From assembly GCA_030697555.1 (NCBI GenBank), contig JAUYPV010000115.1, positions 1 to 64,000 of the forward strand: DNA of 64,000 nt. The letters run 5' to 3'. Under the pieces are notes generated by a model that had not been told where the DNA came from, did not search any database, and was given only the letters and a program-made list of their open reading frames with translations. The translations under genes were made by a program, and so were the position numbers. This DNA comes from Hyphomonadaceae bacterium (GTDB lineage: Bacteria > Pseudomonadota > Alphaproteobacteria > Caulobacterales > Hyphomonadaceae). Of the stretch, positions 15,648 to 23,494 are shown piece by piece. How positions within the stretch are numbered: the first letter of the stretch is position 1; each line of letters opens with the position of its first letter.

Positions 15648-16601
15648 CTATTTTCTCACCGGCGTAACCGAGCGGATCGTGTGAACCACGCCGTTGGCCG
15701 AGGACATCAGCATGGTGTGCGTATGGATGTGGCCGTTCATCCGCTTGGCGCCGTCGAGCAATTCGCCCTTGGTGACGCCGGTCGCCGCGAAGATCGTGTC
15801 GCCCGAGACGAGATCGTCGAGATCATAGCGGCGGTTCACGTCCTTCACGCCGAGGCGCTGGGCCTGGTATTTCTCCGCCTCGTTCTTGAAGGCGAAGCGC
15901 GCCTGCATCTGTCCGCCGACACAGCGCAGCGCCGCCGCTGCCAGCACGCCTTCGGGCGCCTTGCCCTGTCCGACATACATGTCGATGCCGGTCTCGGGCA
16001 TGGTGGTGTTGATGATGCCGGCGACATCGCCGTCGGTGATCAGGCTGATGCGTGCGCCCGCCCTGCGCAAGTCGGCGATGATCTTCTCGTGGCGCGGCCT
16101 GTCGAGCACGCAGCAGGTGATCTTGTTGATGTTGACGCCTTTGGCCTTCGCGAGGCGGATTGCATTCTCGCCGGCCGGTGCATCGAGATCGACCACGCCG
16201 CGCTCGTATCCCGGACCGACCGCCAGCTTCTCCATGTAGAGGTCAGGAACCTTCAACAGCCCGCCGCGTGGCGCCGCCGCGATCACGGCGATCGCATTGG
16301 CCATCGCCTTTGCGGTGAGCGTCGTTCCTTCCAGCGCCTCGAGCGCGATATCGATCTCGGGGCCGGCGCCCGTGCCAACCTTCTCGCCGACATTGAGGAT
16401 CGATCCGTCCGCCTCGCCCACCACGACGAGACCAGCGATATCGACGCTGTTGAGCGCCGCCCGCATCGCCGAGGCCGCCGCTTCCTCCGCCGCCTGCTCG
16501 TCGCCGCGGCCTACCATCGCCTCCGCCGCCATTGCGGCAGCGACAGTGGCATTGGCGAGCGCATACCCGAGTGACGGGTTGAGCGGTGTATTGCTTATCA
16601 T
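15648..16601 (-). CDS. glpX: GlpX-type (class II) fructose-1,6-bisphosphatase, divergent active site
   Basis: A 317-residue protein aligning along its whole length with class II fructose bisphosphatases, for example KAKGVNINKITCCVLDRPRH, ITDGDVAG and APEGVLAAAALRCVGGQMQ. GGGAG precedes the ATG by six bases. Two blocks that carry metal ligands and catalytic acids in the family are changed: the usual GEGxxDEAPM is GEADGSIL (62-69), three residues shorter, and the usual DPLEG is EALEG (88-92). It may therefore differ in metal use or activity. It normally follows hom; here five other genes intervene. Confidence 0.9.
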   Translation of the reverse strand: MISNTPLNPSLGYALANATVAAAMAAEAMVGRGDEQAAEEAAASAMRAALNSVDIAGLVVVGEADGSILNVGEKVGTGAGPEIDIALEALEGTTLTAKAMANAIAVIAAAPRGGLLKVPDLYMEKLAVGPGYERGVVDLDAPAGENAIRLAKAKGVNINKITCCVLDRPRHEKIIADLRRAGARISLITDGDVAGIINTTMPETGIDMYVGQGKAPEGVLAAAALRCVGGQMQARFAFKNEAEKYQAQRLGVKDVNRRYDLDDLVSGDTIFAATGVTKGELLDGAKRMNGHIHTHTMLMSSANGVVHTIRSVTPVRK

Positions 16602-16815
16602 CTCGGCTCCCGAGGGGCGGACCCCTCACCCTGACCCAACGCGAAGTAGCGCGTCAAAGGACGAATCGTGCCTCAGGCATACGCCTGCCCGACTCGCTGC
16701 AAAAGCAAAATCCACCAGCATGACAGCGGTGCGACGGCTTTATTTCAGCGTGATGATTCCCGGGGCGAGAATTGCTGCACTGCGAAGCAGTGCGCGACAT
16801 GAAAACGGGGCGCGC
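16602..16815. other. 214-base intergenic region
   Basis: No gene is seen. A hairpin GCACTGC/GCAGTGC lies near 16776-16793, after the stop codon of the SDR gene on the minus strand; it has no T run. This is the left border of the block that separates glpX from hom. Confidence 0.45.
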
Positions 16816-17595
16816 CTAGCTTGCCGTCATACCGCCATCGACCACCACTTCCGACCCCGTCATGAAGCCGGCGGCATCGGAGGCCAGGAACAGCACCGCG
16901 CTCGCAATGTCGGTGTCGCGGCCCAGGCGGCCGAGCGGATGGCGCTTGGCGAAGCGTTCACGCGCAGTGTCGATGCCTTCGCCGGTACGCTCCGACGTTG
17001 AAAACACCGCTTGCTCCATCATCGGCGTGTCGATGACACCAGGATGAACGGAATTGACGCGGATCTTCATGCCGCCCTGCGCGCATTCCATCGCCGCCGC
17101 CTTGGTCATCAGCCGCACCGCGCCTTTCGAGGCGTTGTAGGCGAATGTCAGCGGCGAGCCGACGAGGCCAGCGACGGACGATATATTTATGATCGACCCG
17201 CCGCCGTCCCATTTCTGCGCGCGCTCGGCGATGGCCGGAATACTGTGCTTGATGCCGAGGAACACGCCTTCGACATTCACCTGCTGCATGCGCCGGAAAT
17301 CCTCCAGCGACGTCTTCACGATCGGCCTCAGCCAGAAGATCCCGGCATTGTTGACCAGGATGTCGAGCCCACCGAATGCTTTCTTCGCGAACGTCACCGC
17401 CGCGATCCACTCGTCCTCGCTGGTCACATCGTGCTTCACATAGGCGCCGCCGATGGCGGAGGCTGTCTCCGTTCCGTCGCCGATGTCGCTGACGACCACT
17501 TTGGCGCCGGCCCCGGCGAGCGCCCGCGCCGTCGCCGCGCCAATGCCACGCGCGCCGCCAGTGACCAACGCCACGCGCCCTTCGAGGTCTTTCAT
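16816..17595 (-). CDS. Short-chain dehydrogenase/reductase (SDR)
   Basis: A 259-residue classical SDR with the cofactor motif TGGARGIGAATA (12-23), NNAG (82-85) and the catalytic set Ser140, Tyr153 and Lys157 (SSVAG, YNASKG). The acidic residue after the second strand (VVSDIGD) suggests preference for NAD. It resembles 3-alpha or 3-beta hydroxysteroid dehydrogenase and glucose dehydrogenase-like enzymes, but the substrate is not determined. It is the first gene of the block between glpX and hom. Confidence 0.9.
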   Translation of the reverse strand: MKDLEGRVALVTGGARGIGAATARALAGAGAKVVVSDIGDGTETASAIGGAYVKHDVTSEDEWIAAVTFAKKAFGGLDILVNNAGIFWLRPIVKTSLEDFRRMQQVNVEGVFLGIKHSIPAIAERAQKWDGGGSIINISSVAGLVGSPLTFAYNASKGAVRLMTKAAAMECAQGGMKIRVNSVHPGVIDTPMMEQAVFSTSERTGEGIDTARERFAKRHPLGRLGRDTDIASAVLFLASDAAGFMTGSEVVVDGGMTAS

Positions 17596-17666
17596 GAATA
17601 TCCCTACTCTTGCGGCCGCGCTTCGAGACGCGGCCGCCCTGAGCGCAAGTAAAATAGGCGTTTGCC

Positions 17667-18089
17667 CTACTTCGGCGTGATCTGGCCGCGGATTTCGCCG
17701 CCGCGGTTCGCCGCCGTGTGGATGTTCACATAGTACTTGCCCGCCGCCAGGTCGGCCGCCTGGGCGTCGGTCAGCGTCGCCGTGCCGCTGATCGGGCTGA
17801 CGGCGCTGGCGAAGGGCACAACCGGCGGGGCGTTGGCGCCCGGATCGGCCGGTCCGTGGATGTGCGCGGCCATCGCCGGCCCGGTCAGGCCTTCATAGGT
17901 GACGTTGTAGGTCAGCGTGTGCGTCGCGGGATCGTAGGTGAAAGTGCCTGCGCCCTTGCCCGTCGATGTAACGCTTGCTTCCGGCGCAAGCGTCGCGGCG
18001 TAGGACGGCATCTTCGGCGCGTTCATGCTGTGGCATCCGCCCACGGCAACACCAGCAAGAACGACCGACGCAATCCAGAGATGTCTCAT
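17667..18089 (-). CDS. CHRD domain lipoprotein
   Basis: A 140-residue secreted protein with a lipobox (AVGGC, Cys19) and a CHRD domain, seen in HTLTYNVTYEGLTGPAMAAHIHGP and in the end KYYVNIHTAANRGGEIRGQI. CHRD domains are found in bacterial surface proteins and in animal chordin; function in bacteria is unknown. I start at ATG 18089, which has GGGGAG eight bases upstream; a GTG three codons earlier is possible. Confidence 0.87.
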   Translation of the reverse strand: MRHLWIASVVLAGVAVGGCHSMNAPKMPSYAATLAPEASVTSTGKGAGTFTYDPATHTLTYNVTYEGLTGPAMAAHIHGPADPGANAPPVVPFASAVSPISGTATLTDAQAADLAAGKYYVNIHTAANRGGEIRGQITPK

Positions 18090-18269
18090 GTGCTTCACTC
18101 CCCTTGTGGGTCCGTCGGGAAATGTCTCCGGCGCTGACCTCTGGAAATAGGTCTACACCCGCGTGAGGCGAACGGCTATCCCGCTCAGCCCCACGGCAGG
18201 CGCGGGTATCCATCAGAACGGCGACCATCGCGCTGGCGCGATCGAGCGGCCGACCACACCAGAAGCGCC

Positions 18270-18842
18270 TCAGGCTGACGCCAGCAGGTCCGCAAGTTCA
18301 TCGGCGGCGGTGACGATCGGCGTGCCGCTTCTTTCGACGCGTGACTGGATCAGCGCGCCCTGCAACGTGGCGGAACAAAGGATGGCGAGACGATCCGCCC
18401 TGCGCTCGGGAATGCCGTCCGCCACCAGTTTCTGCTTCATCACATCCGTGCGCGCCGCATATGCCTTGCGCCCCGCTTCCGTCACGGCCCGGTCGGCGGG
18501 CGCGAGTTCCAGCAGCACCGTTGTGATGGGGCATCCGTCCCGGAAGCCTGACTGCTTCATCCATCCCGCGATCAGCCTCGCATGCGCCTTCACGAGGTCG
18601 CCGGCGGTTGCGCACTCCGCCGAGAGTTTGCGCACTGTCTCCGCCACGCGCCGCCCGGCCTCTTCCACGGCCGCCACGGCGATCGAGGACTTCCCGTCGG
18701 GGAAATAATGATAGAGCGACCCCTTCGGAGCCCCGCTCGCCTCGACGATGTCGTTGAGTCCCGTCGCCGAATATCCCTTTCGCCTGAACAGCGTGACGCA
18801 GGAATTGACGATGGCCTGTCTGTGCTTCGGCGCTGCGGGCAT
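18270..18842 (-). CDS. TetR family transcriptional regulator
   Basis: A 190-residue repressor with an N-terminal HTH: AIVNSCVTLFRRKGYSAT, then LNDIVEASGAPKGSLYHYF (about 10-48). The C-terminal domain (SECATAGDLVKAHARLIAGWMK...) resembles the LmrA/YxaF-type TetR_C family. It is divergent from the crotonase gene, with 89 bases between them, so it probably controls that gene and itself. A TATAAT box and an adjacent imperfect palindrome are listed separately. Confidence 0.92.
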   Translation of the reverse strand: MPAAPKHRQAIVNSCVTLFRRKGYSATGLNDIVEASGAPKGSLYHYFPDGKSSIAVAAVEEAGRRVAETVRKLSAECATAGDLVKAHARLIAGWMKQSGFRDGCPITTVLLELAPADRAVTEAGRKAYAARTDVMKQKLVADGIPERRADRLAILCSATLQGALIQSRVERSGTPIVTAADELADLLASA

Positions 18843-18866
18843 GCGGGTCTCGAAAATCTTCCAGCG

Positions 18867-18884
18867 ATTATATTGACTGGTCTA
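18867..18884 (-). promoter_or_regulatory. tetR -10 box and candidate TetR operator
   Basis: On the minus strand TATAAT occupies 18867-18872. Directly upstream, 18873-18884 reads TTGACTGGTCTA on the plus strand, an imperfect palindrome centred on TG. No good -35 box is seen. The position suits autorepression and control of the divergent gene. Confidence 0.45.
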
Positions 18885-18931
18885 CATCACGCCATCAGCG
18901 TTCTGCCGTCAACCTCGGAAAGGGCGGCCAG

Positions 18932-19681
18932 ATGAATCCCGTGAGCTATCGCCTCGATGGAAAGATCGCGCGCATCGTCATGGACGACGGCAAGGTCAAC
19001 GTGATGTCGCTCGAGATGCTGGAGGCCCTGCATGCCGCTTTCGACCGGGCGGCGGAGGGTGGCGCGGTCACTGTACTCTCCTCGGCCCGAGAGAAGATTT
19101 TCTCCGCGGGCTTCGATCTCAAGGTATTCGCCGCCGGAGATGCGGCCAGAAGCCAGGCGATGGTGAAAGCCGGCGCTGAGCTGGCGTTGAAAATCCTCTC
19201 CTTCCCGCTGCCCGTCGTCGGCGTCTGCCGCGGCCATGCCTACCCGATGGGGGCCTTCCTGCTTCTGGCGTCCGATGCACGGATCGCCGCCGAAGGCGAC
19301 TACCGGATCGGCCTCAACGAAGTGACCATCGGCATTCCAGTCCCGAGCTTCGCCCTTGAATTGGCGCGGCAACGTCTCCAGCCCGCCTATCTCAGCCGTA
19401 CCGCCACGATGGGCGAGATGTTCAGGCCGCGTGAAGCAGCAAGCGCCGGCTTCTTCGACAGGATCGTGCCGGCAGCTGAGCTGGACAACACCGCGACCGC
19501 CGTCGCGCAGTCTCTCACGCAAATCCATCTGCCATCGCACGCAACGACAAAGCGGCGCCTGCGCGCCGGCGCCATCGCGGCGATACGAAACGCCATCGAT
19601 TCCGAGCTGACCCTGGATGCTTACCGTAAGAGCGCGATGGCTGGATCGGCCGTGAAGCTGCCAGGCGCAGTCAACGCCTAG
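18932..19681 (+). CDS. Crotonase family protein (enoyl-CoA hydratase/isomerase-like)
   Basis: A 249-residue crotonase-fold protein. The oxyanion-hole segments are SAREKIFSAGFDLKVFA (about 50-66) and GVCRGHAYPMGAFLLLASD (about 97-115). The position of the usual second catalytic Glu is NEVTIGIPVP. The specific reaction (hydratase or isomerase) cannot be assigned. It is transcribed away from tetR and is the only plus-strand gene of the block between glpX and hom. Confidence 0.88.
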   Translation: MNPVSYRLDGKIARIVMDDGKVNVMSLEMLEALHAAFDRAAEGGAVTVLSSAREKIFSAGFDLKVFAAGDAARSQAMVKAGAELALKILSFPLPVVGVCRGHAYPMGAFLLLASDARIAAEGDYRIGLNEVTIGIPVPSFALELARQRLQPAYLSRTATMGEMFRPREAASAGFFDRIVPAAELDNTATAVAQSLTQIHLPSHATTKRRLRAGAIAAIRNAIDSELTLDAYRKSAMAGSAVKLPGAVNA

Positions 19682-19715
19682 GCCGGTATCTCGATCCGCA
19701 TCAGCGGTGACCTGG

Positions 19716-20312
19716 CTACTCTTTCGTGACTTCCAGATAATAGGCCGACCACACGAGGCCGCCATCGCCGTCATCGTCGCTCCCGGGAACGACGCCAGTC
19801 GGAAAGACCAGCCAGGTCGGTCCACGGCCGCCAATCGACAGCGGTGCGCCGTCCGCTTCGATGGCGAGAATGACTGCGTCGTCCTGCAGCGCCGCGACCG
19901 GGAATTTCGCCGTGTAACCGTCGAGCGCCTGCAGGGCCACCGTGTTGCCTTCAGCCTTCACCGCCGCCAGCACATCCCTGAAGATCGGTCCGCGAACAAC
20001 TACCGGCGCCGGCCAGTTGGAGCGCTGCACTTTCAATTCGTGTTCGCCGAGCGCGGCGAGACTCGCACGCGTGAACTCGTACGCGCGATCGAACTTGATG
20101 CCCCTGTGGCCAAGGAAGGCATCCCGGTTCTCGTCCAGCGGTCCCCGGTTTGAATTGCCGATCGCGCCCGTGACCGTCAGCACGACCACCTTGTCTTCCG
20201 GCGCCAATGCGGCCTCTGCAGTGGGCGGCGTGGTTGGGCCGCAAGCCGTGAGACCCGCCACCACAGCGATCAGGACTGCTGCATTCCGGATTGATTGAAT
20301 CAGCCGAGCCAT
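19716..20312 (-). CDS. Lipoprotein with a sulfite-oxidase-like molybdopterin-domain fold
   Basis: A 198-residue protein with a lipobox signal (VVAGLTAC, Cys24). The C-terminal two thirds resemble short 'oxidoreductase molybdopterin-binding domain' proteins of alphaproteobacteria: GYTAKFPVAALQDDAVILAIEADGAPLSIGGRGP is the recognisable stretch in pieces (GYTAKFPVAAL, then DGAPLSIGGRGPTWLVFP). I see no cysteine ligand for molybdenum, so cofactor binding is doubtful. It lies just downstream of hom on the same strand. Confidence 0.65.
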   Translation of the reverse strand: MARLIQSIRNAAVLIAVVAGLTACGPTTPPTAEAALAPEDKVVVLTVTGAIGNSNRGPLDENRDAFLGHRGIKFDRAYEFTRASLAALGEHELKVQRSNWPAPVVVRGPIFRDVLAAVKAEGNTVALQALDGYTAKFPVAALQDDAVILAIEADGAPLSIGGRGPTWLVFPTGVVPGSDDDGDGGLVWSAYYLEVTKE

Positions 20313-20328
20313 GGTTGCACTTACCCCC

Positions 20329-21633
20329 TTAGGCCCGCGTCTCGATGCGCAGCAGGCGCGGCGTATCGGCGGTGATCTTCAGCTCGGCCACTTTCGCCAG
20401 CGCCTTCTCCACCGATGCGCGCGGGCATGGATGGGTCATGATCGCTACCGGCGCAGCGCCAGTGTCGCCTGCCGACTCCTGGATCAGCTTGTCGATCGAG
20501 ACGCCGGCTTCGGCGAGTTCTTCCGTCAGCGCGGCGAACACGCCGGGCTTGTCGGCCAGCTTGGCGCCGATGAAGAACGAGCCTTGGTCAGCCGTGCCTT
20601 TTGCCGCCGTAATCAGCGCCGCGAGTTCCTTCGCGGGCTTGCCGAGCGGCGGCGTGGCAGGGCCTTCGAACAGGCGCGCAAGGTCGCCCATCACTGCGGC
20701 GGCGGTAGGGCCAGCGCCAGCGCCGGGACCCGTGAAGGTTAGGCGCCCAACCGGCTCGCCCTCGACGACCACGGCATTGAGTGGGCCATTCACCTGCGCC
20801 AGCGGATGTTCTTTCTGCACCAGCACCGGCGCGACGCGGCAGCGCACGCCATCTTTCGCGCGGAAGGCCTCCGCCACCAGCTTGATGCGATAGTCGAACT
20901 TGTTGGCCAGCGAGATGTCCATCGCCTCGATCTGGTCGACGCCTTCAACCTGCACCTGGCTGAAATCCGGCCGCGCACCGAACGCGATGGACGCAAGGAT
21001 CAGCACCTTGTGCGCCGCATCCATGCCCGACACGTCGAGATAGGGATCGCTCTCGGCGTAACCCAACCGCTGCGCTTCCGCGAGCACACTCTCGTAAGCC
21101 GCGCCCGTGCGCAGCATCTCGGAGAGGATGTAGTTGCATGTCCCGTTGAGGATGCCCGAAACACGCTGTACCACCACGCCCGACAGCGAATTTCGGATCG
21201 CTCGCACGATTGGGATCGCGCCCGCCACCGCCGCTTCGAACAACAGGTGTGCGTTGTGCTTCTCGGCCAGTTCGGCCATCTCGATGCCGTGCTCAGCGAT
21301 CAGCGCCTTGTTGGCGGTGATCACCGGCTTGCCGGCTTTCAGCGCGGCTTCGACAGTCAGCTTGGCCGGCCCATCCGATCCGCCGATCAGCTCGACCACA
21401 ACATCGACATCGTCCGCCGTCGCCAGCTCGACCGGATCATCCACCCAGCGAAGCTTGGAAATATCGACACCACGATTGCGACTCTTGTTGCGCGCCGACA
21501 CCGCCGTCACGACCAGCCTGCCCGGAAGGCGCAGCTCGTCCTGACGCGCGATAAGCTTCAGCAGGCCGCCCCCGACCGTCCCGAGGCCGGCCACGCCGAG
21601 CCTCAGCGTCTTGCTCCCCTTTGGCGCTGTCAT
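20329..21633 (-). CDS. hom: Homoserine dehydrogenase
   Basis: A 434-residue NAD(P)-dependent homoserine dehydrogenase of the threonine/methionine branch. The N-terminal Rossmann motif is GVAGLGTVGGGLL (about 13-25). The catalytic region holds GILNGTCNYILSEM and LGYAESDPYLDVSGMDAAHK, and a C-terminal ACT domain (SFFIGAKLADKPGVFAALTEEL) should give feedback control. Its ATG overlaps the aminotransferase stop by four bases. In related bacteria glpX and recJ follow directly; here the five-gene block intervenes. Confidence 0.96.
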   Translation of the reverse strand: MTAPKGSKTLRLGVAGLGTVGGGLLKLIARQDELRLPGRLVVTAVSARNKSRNRGVDISKLRWVDDPVELATADDVDVVVELIGGSDGPAKLTVEAALKAGKPVITANKALIAEHGIEMAELAEKHNAHLLFEAAVAGAIPIVRAIRNSLSGVVVQRVSGILNGTCNYILSEMLRTGAAYESVLAEAQRLGYAESDPYLDVSGMDAAHKVLILASIAFGARPDFSQVQVEGVDQIEAMDISLANKFDYRIKLVAEAFRAKDGVRCRVAPVLVQKEHPLAQVNGPLNAVVVEGEPVGRLTFTGPGAGAGPTAAAVMGDLARLFEGPATPPLGKPAKELAALITAAKGTADQGSFFIGAKLADKPGVFAALTEELAEAGVSIDKLIQESAGDTGAAPVAIMTHPCPRASVEKALAKVAELKITADTPRLLRIETRA

Positions 21634-22880
21634 CCCGCAACCTTTTTGCGCGGCGGTTCTGCCTCGGCCTTCGGCTTCGGCTCTTTCTCCGGCTTCACCT
21701 TGACGCCGTTGGCCTCGAGGAATTTCCGAACGTTGCGCGCCGCCTGCCGGATACGCTGCTCGTTCTCGACGAGCGCGAGGCGCACATGCCCGTCGCCGTG
21801 CTCGCCAAAGCCAGCGCCCGGCGCCACCGCGACATGCGCTTCCTTGATCAGCCGCAGCGAGAACTCGAGCGACCCCGCCTCGCGGAACGGCTCCGGTATC
21901 GGCGCCCAGGCGAACATGGAAGCGCCCGGGCTGGGAATCTCCCACCCAGCGCGCGAGAAGCTTTCCACCATCGCATCGCGCCGCGAGCGGTAGATCTCCC
22001 GCATCTCGTCGACGCAGTCCTGCGGGCCGTTGAGCGCCGCAGCCGCCGCGACCTGCACGGGCGTGAACGCGCCATAGTCGAGATACGACTTCACCCGCGC
22101 CAGCGCCGCGATCAGCCGCTCATTGCCGGCCGCAAAGCCGACCCGCCATCCCGCCATCGCATAGGTCTTCGACATCGACGTCACTTCGACCGCGATATCC
22201 TTCGCACCCTCGACCTGCAGGATCGATGGCGGTGGCTTGTCGAAATAGATTTCGGTGTAGGCGAGATCCGACAGCACGAAGATCTCGTGCTTCTTCGCGA
22301 ACTTGATGACCTCCTTGTAGAAGTCGAGCTCGACTACCTGCGCGGTCGGGTTGGCCGGATAGCACACCACCATCGCCGTCGGCGCCGGAATGGAATGGCG
22401 CACGGCGCGGCCGAGGTTGGAGAGATACTCTTCCGGCGAATGCGCCTGGACGGAGCGGATGCTCGCCCCCGCCATGATGAAGCCGAAGGAGTGCAGCGGA
22501 TAGGACGGGTTCGGCACGATGACGGTGTCGCCCGGCGCCGAGATCGCCTGCGCGAGGTTGGCGAAGCCTTCCTTCGAGCCCAGCGTGACGACGACTTCCT
22601 TATTCGGATCGAGCTTCACGCCAAAGCGCCGGTCGTAATACGCCGACAGCGCCCGCCTCAGCCCCATGATCCCGCGCGACGCGCTATAGCCGTGCACGTC
22701 GGGTTTGCGCGCCGTCTCGCACAGCTTCTCGACGATGTGCGGCGGCGTCGGCAGGTCCGGATTGCCCATGCCGAGATCGATGACGTCGGCCCCGCCTGCG
22801 CGCAGGCCTGCCTTGGTGACGTTCACCTGTTCGAAAACGTAGGGCGGAAGCCGCCTTATCTTGTGGAACTCCAACCGCAT
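21630..22880 (-). CDS. Class I/II aminotransferase (LL-DAP/alanine aminotransferase type)
   Basis: A 416-residue PLP enzyme. The PLP lysine is in SMSKTYAMAGWRVGF (about 236-240), with NPTAQV and SDLAYTEIYF upstream. It belongs to the group annotated as LL-diaminopimelate aminotransferase or alanine/2-aminobutyrate aminotransferase; the sequence alone does not decide. A lysine/proline/glutamate-rich tail of about 25 residues ends the protein. ATG 22880 has AGGTGAG upstream; a GTG three codons earlier is less likely. Translationally coupled to hom. Confidence 0.9.
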   Translation of the reverse strand: MRLEFHKIRRLPPYVFEQVNVTKAGLRAGGADVIDLGMGNPDLPTPPHIVEKLCETARKPDVHGYSASRGIMGLRRALSAYYDRRFGVKLDPNKEVVVTLGSKEGFANLAQAISAPGDTVIVPNPSYPLHSFGFIMAGASIRSVQAHSPEEYLSNLGRAVRHSIPAPTAMVVCYPANPTAQVVELDFYKEVIKFAKKHEIFVLSDLAYTEIYFDKPPPSILQVEGAKDIAVEVTSMSKTYAMAGWRVGFAAGNERLIAALARVKSYLDYGAFTPVQVAAAAALNGPQDCVDEMREIYRSRRDAMVESFSRAGWEIPSPGASMFAWAPIPEPFREAGSLEFSLRLIKEAHVAVAPGAGFGEHGDGHVRLALVENEQRIRQAARNVRKFLEANGVKVKPEKEPKPKAEAEPPRKKVAG

Positions 22881-22993
22881 GGGTCTCACCTGTGCCGGGC
22901 CCAGCCGGGTCTCGCCCGGGAGGGGTAAAGGATTCTGTAAAGCCGTATCGCGACGGCCGCTATGGGGTAAATTTCACCAGGAAAGAGGCCGGA

Positions 22994-23365
22994 TTAGGGA
23001 ACCGGCGCAGGCTGAACGCTTTCGGGTGCAGCCTCTTCTTGTCCCAGTCTTGCGCGCAGCTGCGCAGCCCTAGCTCGGAGCTCCTCGTCGGTCGGGAATG
23101 CCCCGCCCTGGCCGGTCTTCGCGTCCAGTTCGGCCGCGTCGGTGCGCAGGCTGGCGGCTTCGGTTTCCCACTCCGCCTGCGTGCCCTTGATGCCCTTGGC
23201 GGTGGGAATGTCCTTCAGCTCGGGATAGCCCTCGCCCTTCACTTCCACGGCCTTGGCCTGGAACCATTCGGGGGCGATCGTCGAGCGCTGCATGAGGTCC
23301 GCGCAGCCGCCCAGAAGGGCGGCGCCCGCGAATGCGGCAACGGCGATGGCAGGCCCGCGGCCCAT
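22994..23365 (-). CDS. Small lipoprotein, unknown function
   Basis: A 123-residue protein with a lipobox signal (AALLGGC, Cys21). The mature part is hydrophilic with a predicted helical region TQAEWETEAASLRTDAAELDAK and an acidic/proline-rich end. I know similar short alphaproteobacterial lipoproteins beginning PEWFQAKAVEVKGEGYPELKDIP in pieces, always uncharacterised. It is convergently or independently placed between the aminotransferase gene and the divergent phaC. Confidence 0.7.
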   Translation of the reverse strand: MGRGPAIAVAAFAGAALLGGCADLMQRSTIAPEWFQAKAVEVKGEGYPELKDIPTAKGIKGTQAEWETEAASLRTDAAELDAKTGQGGAFPTDEELRARAAQLRARLGQEEAAPESVQPAPVP

Positions 23366-23494
23366 GCTAAACTCTCGTGTCAGCGGACCTTAGGCGGTCC
23401 CGCGATTGCGCTGTCTGGCGTATCTACCTAGTGACTGTCGTGCGGTTTGGCGAGCGGGAGATTCACCCGCGCCCGCATGAAGGTGGCGAATACG

